Part shown: positions 22,065-30,663 of the stretch, in pieces | How the letters are laid out: each line of letters opens with the position of its first letter | How positions within the stretch are numbered: the first letter of the stretch is position 1 | Source: Leptospira paudalimensis | GTDB lineage: Bacteria > Spirochaetota > Leptospiria > Leptospirales > Leptospiraceae | Length of the DNA: 64,000 bases | Direction: 5' to 3' | Assembly: GCF_026151345.1 (NCBI RefSeq) | Contig: NZ_JAMQPR010000002.1 | Coordinates: forward strand, 62,001 to 126,000 | The notes under the pieces: model-generated | The model's database searches: none | The model's input: only the letters and a program-made list of their open reading frames with translations | What the model was told of the DNA's origin: nothing | Position numbers and translations under genes: made by a program

Positions 22065-24093
22065 CCGTCACCTGATTGATGTGTTTCACGGAAGCATTCG
22101 CATTAATAGCTTTGCCGTATTTTGTATTGGATGATATTGATGCAGTCGCAGTTCCTCCATCTATTAATTTTTGGATAACTTCCGCATAAGTAAACAGAGG
22201 ATTATAGGCTCGAATCAATGCCGCAACTCCTGCTACATTTGGTGTTGCCATTGATGTTCCATTGTAATTTCCGTATGAATTATTGGATGCAATCCATGCG
22301 CTTAGATAAAAGTCTCCAAACATTACACCACCGTTCTGAGTAGAACTATCTGATTTATATCGATATCCTACAGTACAACTTGTTGCTGCCGTATTCATAC
22401 AATTTGTCAAAGTAACTTCTTCTGATAATATGAAGGAATATCCAACTCCAGAAATAGTTTTTCTACATAATCTTTGCACATACATCGATCGATTATAGTC
22501 AGGAAGAGTTAATAGTGTTCCTCCTGAAAATGGGCTAGATGCATCATTTTTGTAATATACTTCCGTATAATCATAACATGTGTCTCCGATAGATTCTCCA
22601 TCGGAAACTATAGTTTGAAATAAGGATACTTTTGTTGCATTGCTTGGGATGGTGAATGATTTATAAACAGTTCTATCAATATTTGCTGAAACAGATGTTG
22701 GATTATTGTAAGGTGGAGTAAAATTGAAGTTAATAACCGAACAATCGTTTGGTAATGCCAACCCTTTCAAAGTACCTGATCCAACTGTACAAGACTGGTA
22801 AGCCCAAGTTACAGCACCACCTGAACCACCTGTTGTCCAACCCGTATAATTTGAAGTTCCTTCATTGTATGTAGTTTCACTTCCAAAAATACTATAAATA
22901 TTGGTTCCAGGAGCACCGAAGTCAACAGCACGATTTGCAGCAGTAGTTGTTGTATCAAAATTAGAAAAACTTGCACGTTGGAAATTTTGATCTAGTGCAG
23001 CGATACAAATTTGATTGGCATTATTGTTTTTGCATGGGTAAGAATTTCCAGATGCAAGATCTGTGTTTTCATTTCCAGCTGCTACTACAACTAAAACATC
23101 ATTGGCTTTTGCAAATTCCACCGCATCGTAAATCAACTGGCTGTATTGTGTTCCACCTAAACTCATGTTGATGATTTTGGCACCATTTCTTACCGCAAAG
23201 TAGATTCCGTCGGTAACAGTAGCGTTACTTCCTCCACCTACTCCCAATACTCGAACTGACATGAGTTGAGCAGATTGGCAAACTCCAGAAATTCCTTTAT
23301 TATTATTCCCTACTGCTCCAATGGTCCCAGCCACGTGACTACCGTGTCCTTCCTCATCCTTTGGATCGTTGTCTCCGGAAGCAAAGTCCCAACCATGTTT
23401 AGGACAACCTCCACCAATCGTATTCCCATCTTTATCTTTGCAACTTGCGGAACCATCCCACATATTCGCTGCTAGGTCTTCATGGTTATAGTTGATGCCG
23501 GTATCAAGCACTGCAATAATGATAGAACTACAGTTCGATGTCACATCCCAAGCACCTAATACATTCATATCTTTCCCGATAGCGGATGCACCAGGTGGGT
23601 TATTCGTTGTATAAGATGGTGATGAAATGGTTTGATTTGTGTTATTTAAACCCCAGAGTTTTCCAAAATCAGTATCGTTTGGTGCAGTAGCTTGGGCATA
23701 GTAGTAGTATTTTGGCTCAGCATATTCGACAGAAGGATCAAGTTTGGCACGACTGACCGCATCAGCTACCGATTCATTACTCGCAATTTTAACAGTTGTA
23801 AAATTTGCTCTTTTGCTCACATGTCCAACTTGAAAACCTAATGATCTCGAGCGATTGAATATTTCATCACTTGAGACAGATGGTTTGAATTTAATGACAA
23901 TTTCATCAGGTGCAAAATCAGGTCGATTTGTTGCTCCAGATTTTGAATGTGAATTGGTAATACTACTTTCAAATCGGAACGGTTCAGTTAAAAAATTCCG
24001 TTGGTTTGGATTGGAAATGATAACCGTTGATGTAAGAACTGTTATTAGACAAATGAGTTTTATTTTCGAAGCGTAACTTAGTTTAGTTTTCAT
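22042..24093 (-). CDS. Secreted subtilisin-like serine protease (S8)
   Basis: The 683-residue preproprotein has a signal-like N-terminus (~1-28), a propeptide (~55-125, starting FAPDEIVIKFKP and ending SVEYAEPKYYY), and a catalytic domain with the full triad: Asp in VLDTGINYNHED, His in HGSHVAGTIGA and Ser in GTSMATPNVAGV near the C-terminus. A ~200-residue insertion with Cys pairs lies between the oxyanion region and the serine, unusually large for the family. No C-terminal sorting domain follows, so the protein is likely released or held by partners. It is the second gene of a four-gene operon with lipoproteins on both sides. Confidence 0.9.
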   Translation of the reverse strand: MKTKLSYASKIKLICLITVLTSTVIISNPNQRNFLTEPFRFESSITNSHSKSGATNRPDFAPDEIVIKFKPSVSSDEIFNRSRSLGFQVGHVSKRANFTTVKIASNESVADAVSRAKLDPSVEYAEPKYYYYAQATAPNDTDFGKLWGLNNTNQTISSPSYTTNNPPGASAIGKDMNVLGAWDVTSNCSSIIIAVLDTGINYNHEDLAANMWDGSASCKDKDGNTIGGGCPKHGWDFASGDNDPKDEEGHGSHVAGTIGAVGNNNKGISGVCQSAQLMSVRVLGVGGGSNATVTDGIYFAVRNGAKIINMSLGGTQYSQLIYDAVEFAKANDVLVVVAAGNENTDLASGNSYPCKNNNANQICIAALDQNFQRASFSNFDTTTTAANRAVDFGAPGTNIYSIFGSETTYNEGTSNYTGWTTGGSGGAVTWAYQSCTVGSGTLKGLALPNDCSVINFNFTPPYNNPTSVSANIDRTVYKSFTIPSNATKVSLFQTIVSDGESIGDTCYDYTEVYYKNDASSPFSGGTLLTLPDYNRSMYVQRLCRKTISGVGYSFILSEEVTLTNCMNTAATSCTVGYRYKSDSSTQNGGVMFGDFYLSAWIASNNSYGNYNGTSMATPNVAGVAALIRAYNPLFTYAEVIQKLIDGGTATASISSNTKYGKAINANASVKHINQVTGVTATLQ

Positions 24094-24114
24094 ATCTATT
24101 ATTTTCCTTTTGGA

Positions 24115-25620
24115 TTAGGTAGACGGTACATTGACTGATGTTTGAGTCGATGGTGTCCCACCGGTTGTATTGTATTTACCAAATGCAAAAACCTTTATAT
24201 ACCATGTCCCATAGGTATTCACTGTGATGATTTTGGTAAAAGGTGTTGATCCACCAGCATTTGGGACTGTGTCGCAAAATATAGTAGTTCCATTTACATC
24301 CGCAGGATTAAATCCACTTGTTTTACTATAACAAACCTTATAACCACCATCTGTATCATTCACAGCTTTTTCTTTTAAGGCTGTCCATGAAACTGAAATG
24401 CCAGCATTTGATTTTCCAGTCCCTTCTACTGTGATATCAGATGATGAGGAAGAACCATTGTTTCCATTCGTACTAGTGACTCTTACGACTGCTGTTTTTG
24501 ATCCACTAGCTGAAGGGGAAAATGTTACTGTAAATGTAGTGCTTTGTCCAGGAGTTAGTGAAGTTGTACCTGCAGCACTAGTTACGAATTGATCAGTATT
24601 CCCGCTGAATTCATTTACTGCAAGTCCTGTGAGTGTTGCGGTTCCATTGTTAGTGATCGTAACCGTTTTTGCCGACGAAGATAAACCTGGCCATAAAATT
24701 CCAAACGTTGGAAGTGTCCCACCAGTAGTGTAAGAACTAGAGTTATGTGAAATTGCAATGGTTGGAACTGGTTTTACTGTTGCCGTTCCGTTCACCGTAA
24801 ATATAAAATTGGAAGGAGTTGCGTTCACCGTAATCGTAGCTGATTTTGACGTTGGAGTTGTATTCGCTGGCGAAAACGTTACATTAAATGTAAATGTTCC
24901 GTCTTTTGCTAACGTTGATCCATTCGCAACAGAAACTGCAGAAACTGTAAACTGTGCATTGGAACTTTCCACAACGGGAGTTCCTAAAGTGGAGGATAGA
25001 CTCCCCGTGTTACTGATTGTGAATTGGATTGGTGTTCCTGAAGACTGTTCTTCCACACTCCCCATACTAAAACTTCCATTGCTGACAATCTCAGTTGCTC
25101 CTTGAGAGAGTGCCAGCCGTGCTGCAGCAGCTCCTCCTGTCCCCGTGAATGTGAGTTGGAAAGCAGAAAGTGCTGGATCTGAAGTGGATAACTTTACGAC
25201 GGCTGTCTTAAGACCGGTTGAAGTTGGTTTGAATCGCAAAGTAAAGGTTACGGACGCATTGGGAGCTAAAGTTGTTTGGTTCGGTTGCGTCAATTGAAAT
25301 TGATTGAGTTCGGATTCAGTCATATTAACTATAGGCGATCCTGGTAAAGTCAGGGATGTGGTCCCTTTGTTTTGGATGGTGAGTGTCGCCAATTTTCCAT
25401 TCGTAGTATTGATGGGTTCAGTACCGAGATCAATACTTGCTCCACTTTCTCTGACAACACCTGAATAGGTAACTTCTAACTTTGGTGCACCTACGTCCGT
25501 TCCCCCACCACCAAGTCCTAGGAGTGCAAATGCGGCTCCACCACCGCCCCCCCCTGCTCCTGGGCAAGATATAAATGTGAAGATAGAGAATAAGGGAATT
25601 AGAATGTACTTTTTTTGCAT
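24115..25620 (-). CDS. Lipoprotein with repeated ASH-type (choice-of-anchor D) domains and an FN3-like end
   Basis: From the ATG at 25620 the 501-residue product starts MQKKYIL and has lipobox FISC followed by a glycine-rich linker. At least three Ig-like repeats of the ASPM/SPD-2/Hydin type follow, each ending in a variant of FxPxxxGxKTAVVxLSTxD...F.GTG. The last ~95 residues (ISVSWTALKE to the end) look like a fibronectin type III domain. It is probably surface-exposed and adhesive. A TTG at 25680 would extend the frame by 20 residues, but the lipoprotein signal favours 25620. It is the first gene of the subtilase operon (21 bp before the protease gene). Confidence 0.8.
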   Translation of the reverse strand: MQKKYILIPLFSIFTFISCPGAGGGGGGAAFALLGLGGGGTDVGAPKLEVTYSGVVRESGASIDLGTEPINTTNGKLATLTIQNKGTTSLTLPGSPIVNMTESELNQFQLTQPNQTTLAPNASVTFTLRFKPTSTGLKTAVVKLSTSDPALSAFQLTFTGTGGAAAARLALSQGATEIVSNGSFSMGSVEEQSSGTPIQFTISNTGSLSSTLGTPVVESSNAQFTVSAVSVANGSTLAKDGTFTFNVTFSPANTTPTSKSATITVNATPSNFIFTVNGTATVKPVPTIAISHNSSSYTTGGTLPTFGILWPGLSSSAKTVTITNNGTATLTGLAVNEFSGNTDQFVTSAAGTTSLTPGQSTTFTVTFSPSASGSKTAVVRVTSTNGNNGSSSSSDITVEGTGKSNAGISVSWTALKEKAVNDTDGGYKVCYSKTSGFNPADVNGTTIFCDTVPNAGGSTPFTKIITVNTYGTWYIKVFAFGKYNTTGGTPSTQTSVNVPST

Positions 25621-25921
25621 GTGATTTGGGCCCAACGTCCGAATTTTTGACCAATATAATTCACGTTCGTCTACTTTCAATCACACTGTTTTCACTCCAT
25701 GGTCATACAAACCGTTAAAAACGGTGCAATGCCATTTTTAGAACGTAAATTCTGGTTTGCTTCCATTTTTTTTAATCAAAAGAGGAAACATCATAGCTGT
25801 TAGGAGAATTTTTTATAGTATAATCATTGTTTGGTTCATATTTAATGATGGAATTGTAAAGAATTTCACTACTTCCAGAACTAAGCATTGCTTTTATTTC
25901 TGAATCATGGTAATATCCAGT

Positions 25922-26662
25922 ATGGTATATTACTTCATCCTCACAGCCATTCCTTTTGCCATCGTTTCCGCTTTTTGTATCCATTGGATCACCCTTAGCG
26001 AAGAATCAAACCCAGAAAAACGTTTAGAGATTTCCCGAGGGGTTTATTTAGGATTCTCTTTCCAAGTGATTGTTTTTGCTTGGTTATTATTCCAATTGGG
26101 TCACTCACGATTTGCCTTTCCAGTCATTGCAATCGCCTTTTCTATGCTAGGTGACTGGTTCAATTTGCAATTTCCTTTGGCTAAAAAATATATGAAAGAT
26201 CCCGTTTTAGGTGGCATCTTTAGTTTTGCCATTGCTCAAGTCTTTTTTATATTGGCCATTCGCCAATTGATCACATGGGAAGAATTGTATTCTAATACGA
26301 GACCTTTTATCATTAGTTTACTTTTTATAATTTTACCTGCTGTGATTTTTTATTTTAGAGTTTACAATCCAAATCGCTCTAAATGGGTGATGGCCTCTGC
26401 ATTTATCTATGGAATTATTTTGTGTTTTTTTGTATCCTTATGCATTAACGCCTATTTATTGTATGGTGGTGTTTGGATTTATTTGGGAATTGGAGCTGGC
26501 TTTTTCCTTCTCTCGGATGCTGTAATGGGCGAAACAACAATCAATGGCACAAGGCATCCAAAATGGGAGTTTCAAGTTCCATGGATTACCTATCTCATTG
26601 CTCAGTGTTTTTTACTCGTTGGGTTTTTTCTTGTTTCCCATACGAGAATGCTAGCCCATTAA
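25922..26662 (+). CDS. YhhN-family membrane protein (lysoplasmalogenase-like)
   Basis: This 246-residue protein (251 from the ATG at 25907) has about eight membrane helices. The YhhN signature acidic residues are in FSMLGDWFNL and GAGFFLLSDAV, with the Gln in AIAQVFF and LIAQCFLL. YhhN/TMEM86 proteins hydrolyse the vinyl-ether bond of lysoplasmalogens; whether this divergent copy does so is unknown. TATAAT at about 25819 could be a -10 element. A second, more typical YhhN gene lies at 62736-63404. It ends four bases into the convergent Ada-like gene. Confidence 0.75.
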   Translation: MVYYFILTAIPFAIVSAFCIHWITLSEESNPEKRLEISRGVYLGFSFQVIVFAWLLFQLGHSRFAFPVIAIAFSMLGDWFNLQFPLAKKYMKDPVLGGIFSFAIAQVFFILAIRQLITWEELYSNTRPFIISLLFIILPAVIFYFRVYNPNRSKWVMASAFIYGIILCFFVSLCINAYLLYGGVWIYLGIGAGFFLLSDAVMGETTINGTRHPKWEFQVPWITYLIAQCFLLVGFFLVSHTRMLAH

Positions 26663-27525
26663 AAAGTGAGTTCTGAATCCATTGTAAGAGAGTGGGTTGC
26701 ATTTTCCCACATAAGTAATGTTTGTTTGCGTTTGGGATCCCACCGGTAACCGCCAAATAAACCAGAAGATTGAATGACTCGGTGGCATGGGATGAGTACT
26801 GCGATTGGATTTTTCCCAATGGCGGTACCCACTGCACGATGTGCATTTTTTTGGCCAATGGATTCAGCAATTTCTCCATAAGTGGAAGTATCTCCAGAAG
26901 GGATCGATAGAAGTGATTGCCATACCTTTATTTGGAAGGGTGTCCCTAACACGGAGAGATGGATGGGAGATTTCGGTACCCGAATGGTTTGTAAAAAATC
27001 TTTCACTGGATTGTGTATTTCTCTTTTCTCTTCTTTCCATCTTGCATTTGGGAAACTCACTTTGATAGCTGATAAACATTCCTCTTTGTCACTTCCCTGT
27101 TGTAAAAATTGTAAATTCTGAATCGATTTCTCAGAGGAGACAACAACCATTTCCCCTAAAATGGTAGGGAAAAACTCATAGTATAAATGTACCCCTTCTC
27201 CAAACGATTTATATTCACCAGGAGTCATCCCTTCTAATTTGATAAATAAATCGTGTAATCTGCCCGTGCTGGATAATCCCAAACGATAGGTTGTGTCTAA
27301 TATTGAATTTTTTTGTATGAGTCGCTTAGCGTGCGTTAAAGTTACTGAAGATAAAAATTGTTTTGGAGAGACTCCCACATACTCTAAAAACAGTTTTTGG
27401 AAATGAGAAGGACTTAATTTGGCAAATTGAGCCAATGAATCTAAACTGGGTTGGGATTCAAAATTTTGAATCAAATATTCAATTACGTTTTGAATGAGTT
27501 GGTAATGTTTTCCTTGCGATTCCAC
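26659..27525 (-). CDS. Ada-like AraC regulator / O6-alkylguanine-DNA methyltransferase
   Basis: In the 288-residue protein residues ~8-105 form an AraC-type DNA-binding domain (two helix-turn-helix motifs, ending in GMTPGEYKSFG), and the C-terminal ~85 residues are a methyltransferase domain with helix-turn-helix and the active-site motif IPCHRV. The zinc-binding phosphotriester-repair domain of full-length Ada is missing. The protein repairs O6-alkylguanine by suicidal transfer to the Cys and probably regulates genes with its AraC part. Similar short Ada proteins are common. The start codon is convergent-free and faces hrpB upstream. Confidence 0.88.
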   Translation of the reverse strand: MESQGKHYQLIQNVIEYLIQNFESQPSLDSLAQFAKLSPSHFQKLFLEYVGVSPKQFLSSVTLTHAKRLIQKNSILDTTYRLGLSSTGRLHDLFIKLEGMTPGEYKSFGEGVHLYYEFFPTILGEMVVVSSEKSIQNLQFLQQGSDKEECLSAIKVSFPNARWKEEKREIHNPVKDFLQTIRVPKSPIHLSVLGTPFQIKVWQSLLSIPSGDTSTYGEIAESIGQKNAHRAVGTAIGKNPIAVLIPCHRVIQSSGLFGGYRWDPKRKQTLLMWENATHSLTMDSELTF

Positions 27526-27647
27526 AATGAAAGTTTACCCAATCGGTATCGATTCGGAAACCCGATTCTTGTGATTTTTTCGAAAAAATACATTTTGTTT
27601 GCATTTTTTTGCAGGTATTGGAAGTATTTTTTTATATCAAAACGACT

Positions 27648-30113
27648 GTGAATCCCAACACTGAAACATTTCCTGTATTATCCGCCTTACAAAAGATAGT
27701 TGCATCTATCCAAAAAAATCCTGTCACAATTTTGGATGCACCACCTGGTTCTGGTAAAACAACTGCCTTACCTTTGGAACTTTTAAAATTCAATTTAACT
27801 GCAGGCAAAAAAATTTGTATCCTTGAACCAAGACGGATTGCAGCAAAAAATGCAGCAAAACGGATTTGCCAAACCATTGGAGAACCAGTGGGAGAAACTG
27901 TTGGGTACCGTGTCCGTTTTGATTCTAAAATCAATCGAGATACAAAAATCGAATTTGTTACTGATGGGATGTTAACAAATTATCTACTGTCTGATCCTGA
28001 ACTTTCAGACTATGGTTTACTTATCTTTGATGAATTCCATGAAAGAAGATTAGAATCGGATTTTTGTTTTGCATTGGCTAGAAAAACCCAAGAAATCTTT
28101 CGTAGTGATTTAAAAATTCTCATCATGTCTGCTACTTTAGAAGGACAAAACTTTGTTAACTTGGGAATCACAAATCCCCCAATTGAAGTTTCAACCGTGA
28201 CACATCCATTAGAAATTTTCTATATGGGGCAATCTCAAAAAAATCTTCTACAACGAATCATCGACCTAATACCCAAGGCAGTCGAACAGACAACAGGTGA
28301 TATTTTGGTTTTTTTATCGGGGAAAAAAGAAATTTTAGATTTAAAATTCCAACTTGAATTAAACCAGACTATCAAAGAGAATTCTATCGTTCTTCCTTTG
28401 TTTGGCGATATGAATTTATCTGACCAAGAAAATATCTTTTTACCAGACTCTCGAGGCAAAAAGAAAATCATCTTATCCACAAATATTGCAGAATCATCTG
28501 TAACAATTCCTGGTGTGCGAGTTGTTTTTGATTCTGGTTATTTTAAACATTCTATTTTTGATCCAGAATCCGGAATCACACATTTGGTCCGAGACCGAAT
28601 TAGTCTTAGTAGTGCAAAACAAAGAGCAGGACGTGCATCACGGGAAGGGAAAGGATTCGTTTATAAACTTTGGTCCAAAGAAGAAGAAACAAATTTTTTT
28701 GATCGTACAAAACCAGAAATCCTCGAAGGTGATTTAGACCGTTTGGTTTTGGAAATCAAATCATTTGGTGAAGAGATAAATTCTCTTCCCTTCCTTGATC
28801 CACCAAACAAAGGTTCACTGTTACTTTCCATGGCACGTTTAAAATTATTAGGTTGTTTAGATAAAAATAACCAACTAACCGATTTAGGGAAAGAAACATT
28901 ATTGTACCCTCTTCCCATTCGATTGGGATGTGTGATCTCAAGGTTACCAAAAGAAAACGAAACAATCATTGCAGATATTGTTTCCATTCTTGGAAAAGAA
29001 TCCACCGGTACAGAAACAAAGGAATTTCCAAATTCCATTTCACAAAATTCATTCTCACAAGAATTGAAACTCGTATATGATCAAATTTTAAGCATTTTTA
29101 AAGGGAAAAATGCATATCCTCAAAAAAACAAAAATGAACTTAGGGATTATTATTTTTGCAAAGGATTCCCAGATCGGATTGGGAAACGAAAAGAAAAAGA
29201 GGGAAAAGAATACAAACTCTCCAATGGAAAAATTGGTACGTTTAATTCAAACTTACTCCAATTATCCGAATTCATACTTGCACTCGATACAATTTCGTTT
29301 GGATCCACTTTGTACATCACACAATACCTCCCCATTTCCCTTGAACTGATCGATGAAACTCTAAACGAACATATTGAAATCGTACAAAGCCCTGAAATCA
29401 GAACAAACCAACGGAATGAATCTTTTTTAATCGTCAAAGAAGAGAGAAAAATTGGGGATCTGATTTTGGATTCGAAAGAACTGACAAAACCAAATCCTTC
29501 AGCCATTCAAAATGCACTCTTAGAATACTTATCTCATATGGATTGGGAGTATGAATGGAATAAAAGAGAAGAACTTTTCAATTATTTCAATCGAGTCCAG
29601 TTTTTGGTCAAAAATGATGTGTTAGGTGTCAATGTATCCTTAGACCATTTGAAATCATCGGTAAAGGATTGGTTGTTTCCATTTCTAAATTTTGAAACAC
29701 AAAAGTTTTCTTTAACGAATCTTCCATTCTTAGAAGCATTTAAATCATATGTAGGATATGAAAACCAATCGATCATCCAGAAAGAAGCACCAACATCAAT
29801 CCAAGTTCCTTCTGGTTCTACTCTTCCCATACAATACCATGGCAATGAACCTGAATTACATGTCAAATTACAAGAGTTATTTGGACTGAAATCCTTACCA
29901 AATTTGGCGAATGGGAAAGTTAAAATCTTAGTCCATTTGTTGTCACCTGCAAGAAGGCCAGTCCAAATTACAAAAGACTTAGAAAGTTTTTGGAATAATG
30001 GTTACCATGAAGTAAAAAAAGAGTTAAAAGGACGTTACCCAAAACACCCTTGGCCTGACAAACCTTGGGAAGCCATTCCCACAAAACATTTAAATCACAA
30101 CAAACGTTCGTAA
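27648..30113 (+). CDS. hrpB: ATP-dependent RNA helicase HrpB
   Basis: The ~821-residue DExH-box helicase has Walker A APPGSGKTT, motif II DEFHER, motif III MSATL, motif V STNIAESSVTIPGV and motif VI QRAGRASREG. The HrpB-specific C-terminal end, KHPWPDKPWEAIPTK, is present. Its cellular role is not well established; relatives are DEAH-type RNA helicases. The frame is open from a TTG at 27609; I prefer the GTG at 27648, whose product begins NPNTETFPVLSALQ, but there is no clear ribosome binding site for either. It overlaps the convergent STAS gene by 19 bp. Confidence 0.88.
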   Translation: MNPNTETFPVLSALQKIVASIQKNPVTILDAPPGSGKTTALPLELLKFNLTAGKKICILEPRRIAAKNAAKRICQTIGEPVGETVGYRVRFDSKINRDTKIEFVTDGMLTNYLLSDPELSDYGLLIFDEFHERRLESDFCFALARKTQEIFRSDLKILIMSATLEGQNFVNLGITNPPIEVSTVTHPLEIFYMGQSQKNLLQRIIDLIPKAVEQTTGDILVFLSGKKEILDLKFQLELNQTIKENSIVLPLFGDMNLSDQENIFLPDSRGKKKIILSTNIAESSVTIPGVRVVFDSGYFKHSIFDPESGITHLVRDRISLSSAKQRAGRASREGKGFVYKLWSKEEETNFFDRTKPEILEGDLDRLVLEIKSFGEEINSLPFLDPPNKGSLLLSMARLKLLGCLDKNNQLTDLGKETLLYPLPIRLGCVISRLPKENETIIADIVSILGKESTGTETKEFPNSISQNSFSQELKLVYDQILSIFKGKNAYPQKNKNELRDYYFCKGFPDRIGKRKEKEGKEYKLSNGKIGTFNSNLLQLSEFILALDTISFGSTLYITQYLPISLELIDETLNEHIEIVQSPEIRTNQRNESFLIVKEERKIGDLILDSKELTKPNPSAIQNALLEYLSHMDWEYEWNKREELFNYFNRVQFLVKNDVLGVNVSLDHLKSSVKDWLFPFLNFETQKFSLTNLPFLEAFKSYVGYENQSIIQKEAPTSIQVPSGSTLPIQYHGNEPELHVKLQELFGLKSLPNLANGKVKILVHLLSPARRPVQITKDLESFWNNGYHEVKKELKGRYPKHPWPDKPWEAIPTKHLNHNKRS

Positions 30114-30580
30114 GTTGAGACCCAACCTTTTTGGTTCACAAAAAATTTTGATTGGCAATTGGGACAAAGATGATCACCCATTTGTTTAAATCTTAGTAAA
30201 GTTTGGCACTCGGGGCAGTGGATGGTTTTCACTTCTTGTGGTGACTTTGGAGTGAGTTCGTTTGCGGGAGTATCCCCGATATAAAAAGATTCTAGATGAT
30301 GGATACACTCTGCTTCTTCTTTAAAAAACGAAAGGACTGCATTTTGTTCAGAAGGGATTTCCGATTTTAATCCAAAGCCTGCTAGTTTTGAACCAGTTTC
30401 TTTGCATCTCTCCGTCATTTTCCTCAAAAATTCCCAACCTACTTCCGTCACCTCTGTGACTTCTGTAAAATCAAGGCAAAAAAGTGAAGGCGAAAGAGTT
30501 TCTTCCTTTAGTTTTAAATAAAGTTCCGAGCCAATTTCTGCGGAAAAAATCCCCGCAAGGCGGAAAAGAAGTGATTTCAA
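30095..30580 (-). CDS. STAS-like domain fused to a zinc ribbon
   Basis: In this 161-residue cytosolic protein residues ~1-100 look like a STAS (anti-sigma antagonist) domain: the strand LFCLDFTEVTEVTEVG occupies the place of the usual DLxxVxxIDSSG. The serine that is normally phosphorylated is replaced by a TEV sequence with a glutamate. Residues ~118-145 form a zinc ribbon with CPECQ and CPNCQ. I know of no characterised protein with this combination. It overlaps the convergent hrpB by 19 bp and is divergent from the dehydratase operon at 30664. Confidence 0.6.
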   Translation of the reverse strand: MKSLLFRLAGIFSAEIGSELYLKLKEETLSPSLFCLDFTEVTEVTEVGWEFLRKMTERCKETGSKLAGFGLKSEIPSEQNAVLSFFKEEAECIHHLESFYIGDTPANELTPKSPQEVKTIHCPECQTLLRFKQMGDHLCPNCQSKFFVNQKGWVSTYERLL

Positions 30581-30663
30581 ACAGGTTTTTCCTCTTTTCT
30601 ATTCTTCGGAACAGATTCTGTATTTACAAGGAATTTTGTTCCAAATACCTTTATTTATCAGAT

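Noticed and set aside
25772..25984. Small 70-codon minus-strand frame near the YhhN start
   Set aside because: It overlaps the 5' end of the YhhN gene, has no ribosome binding site and no recognisable motif.
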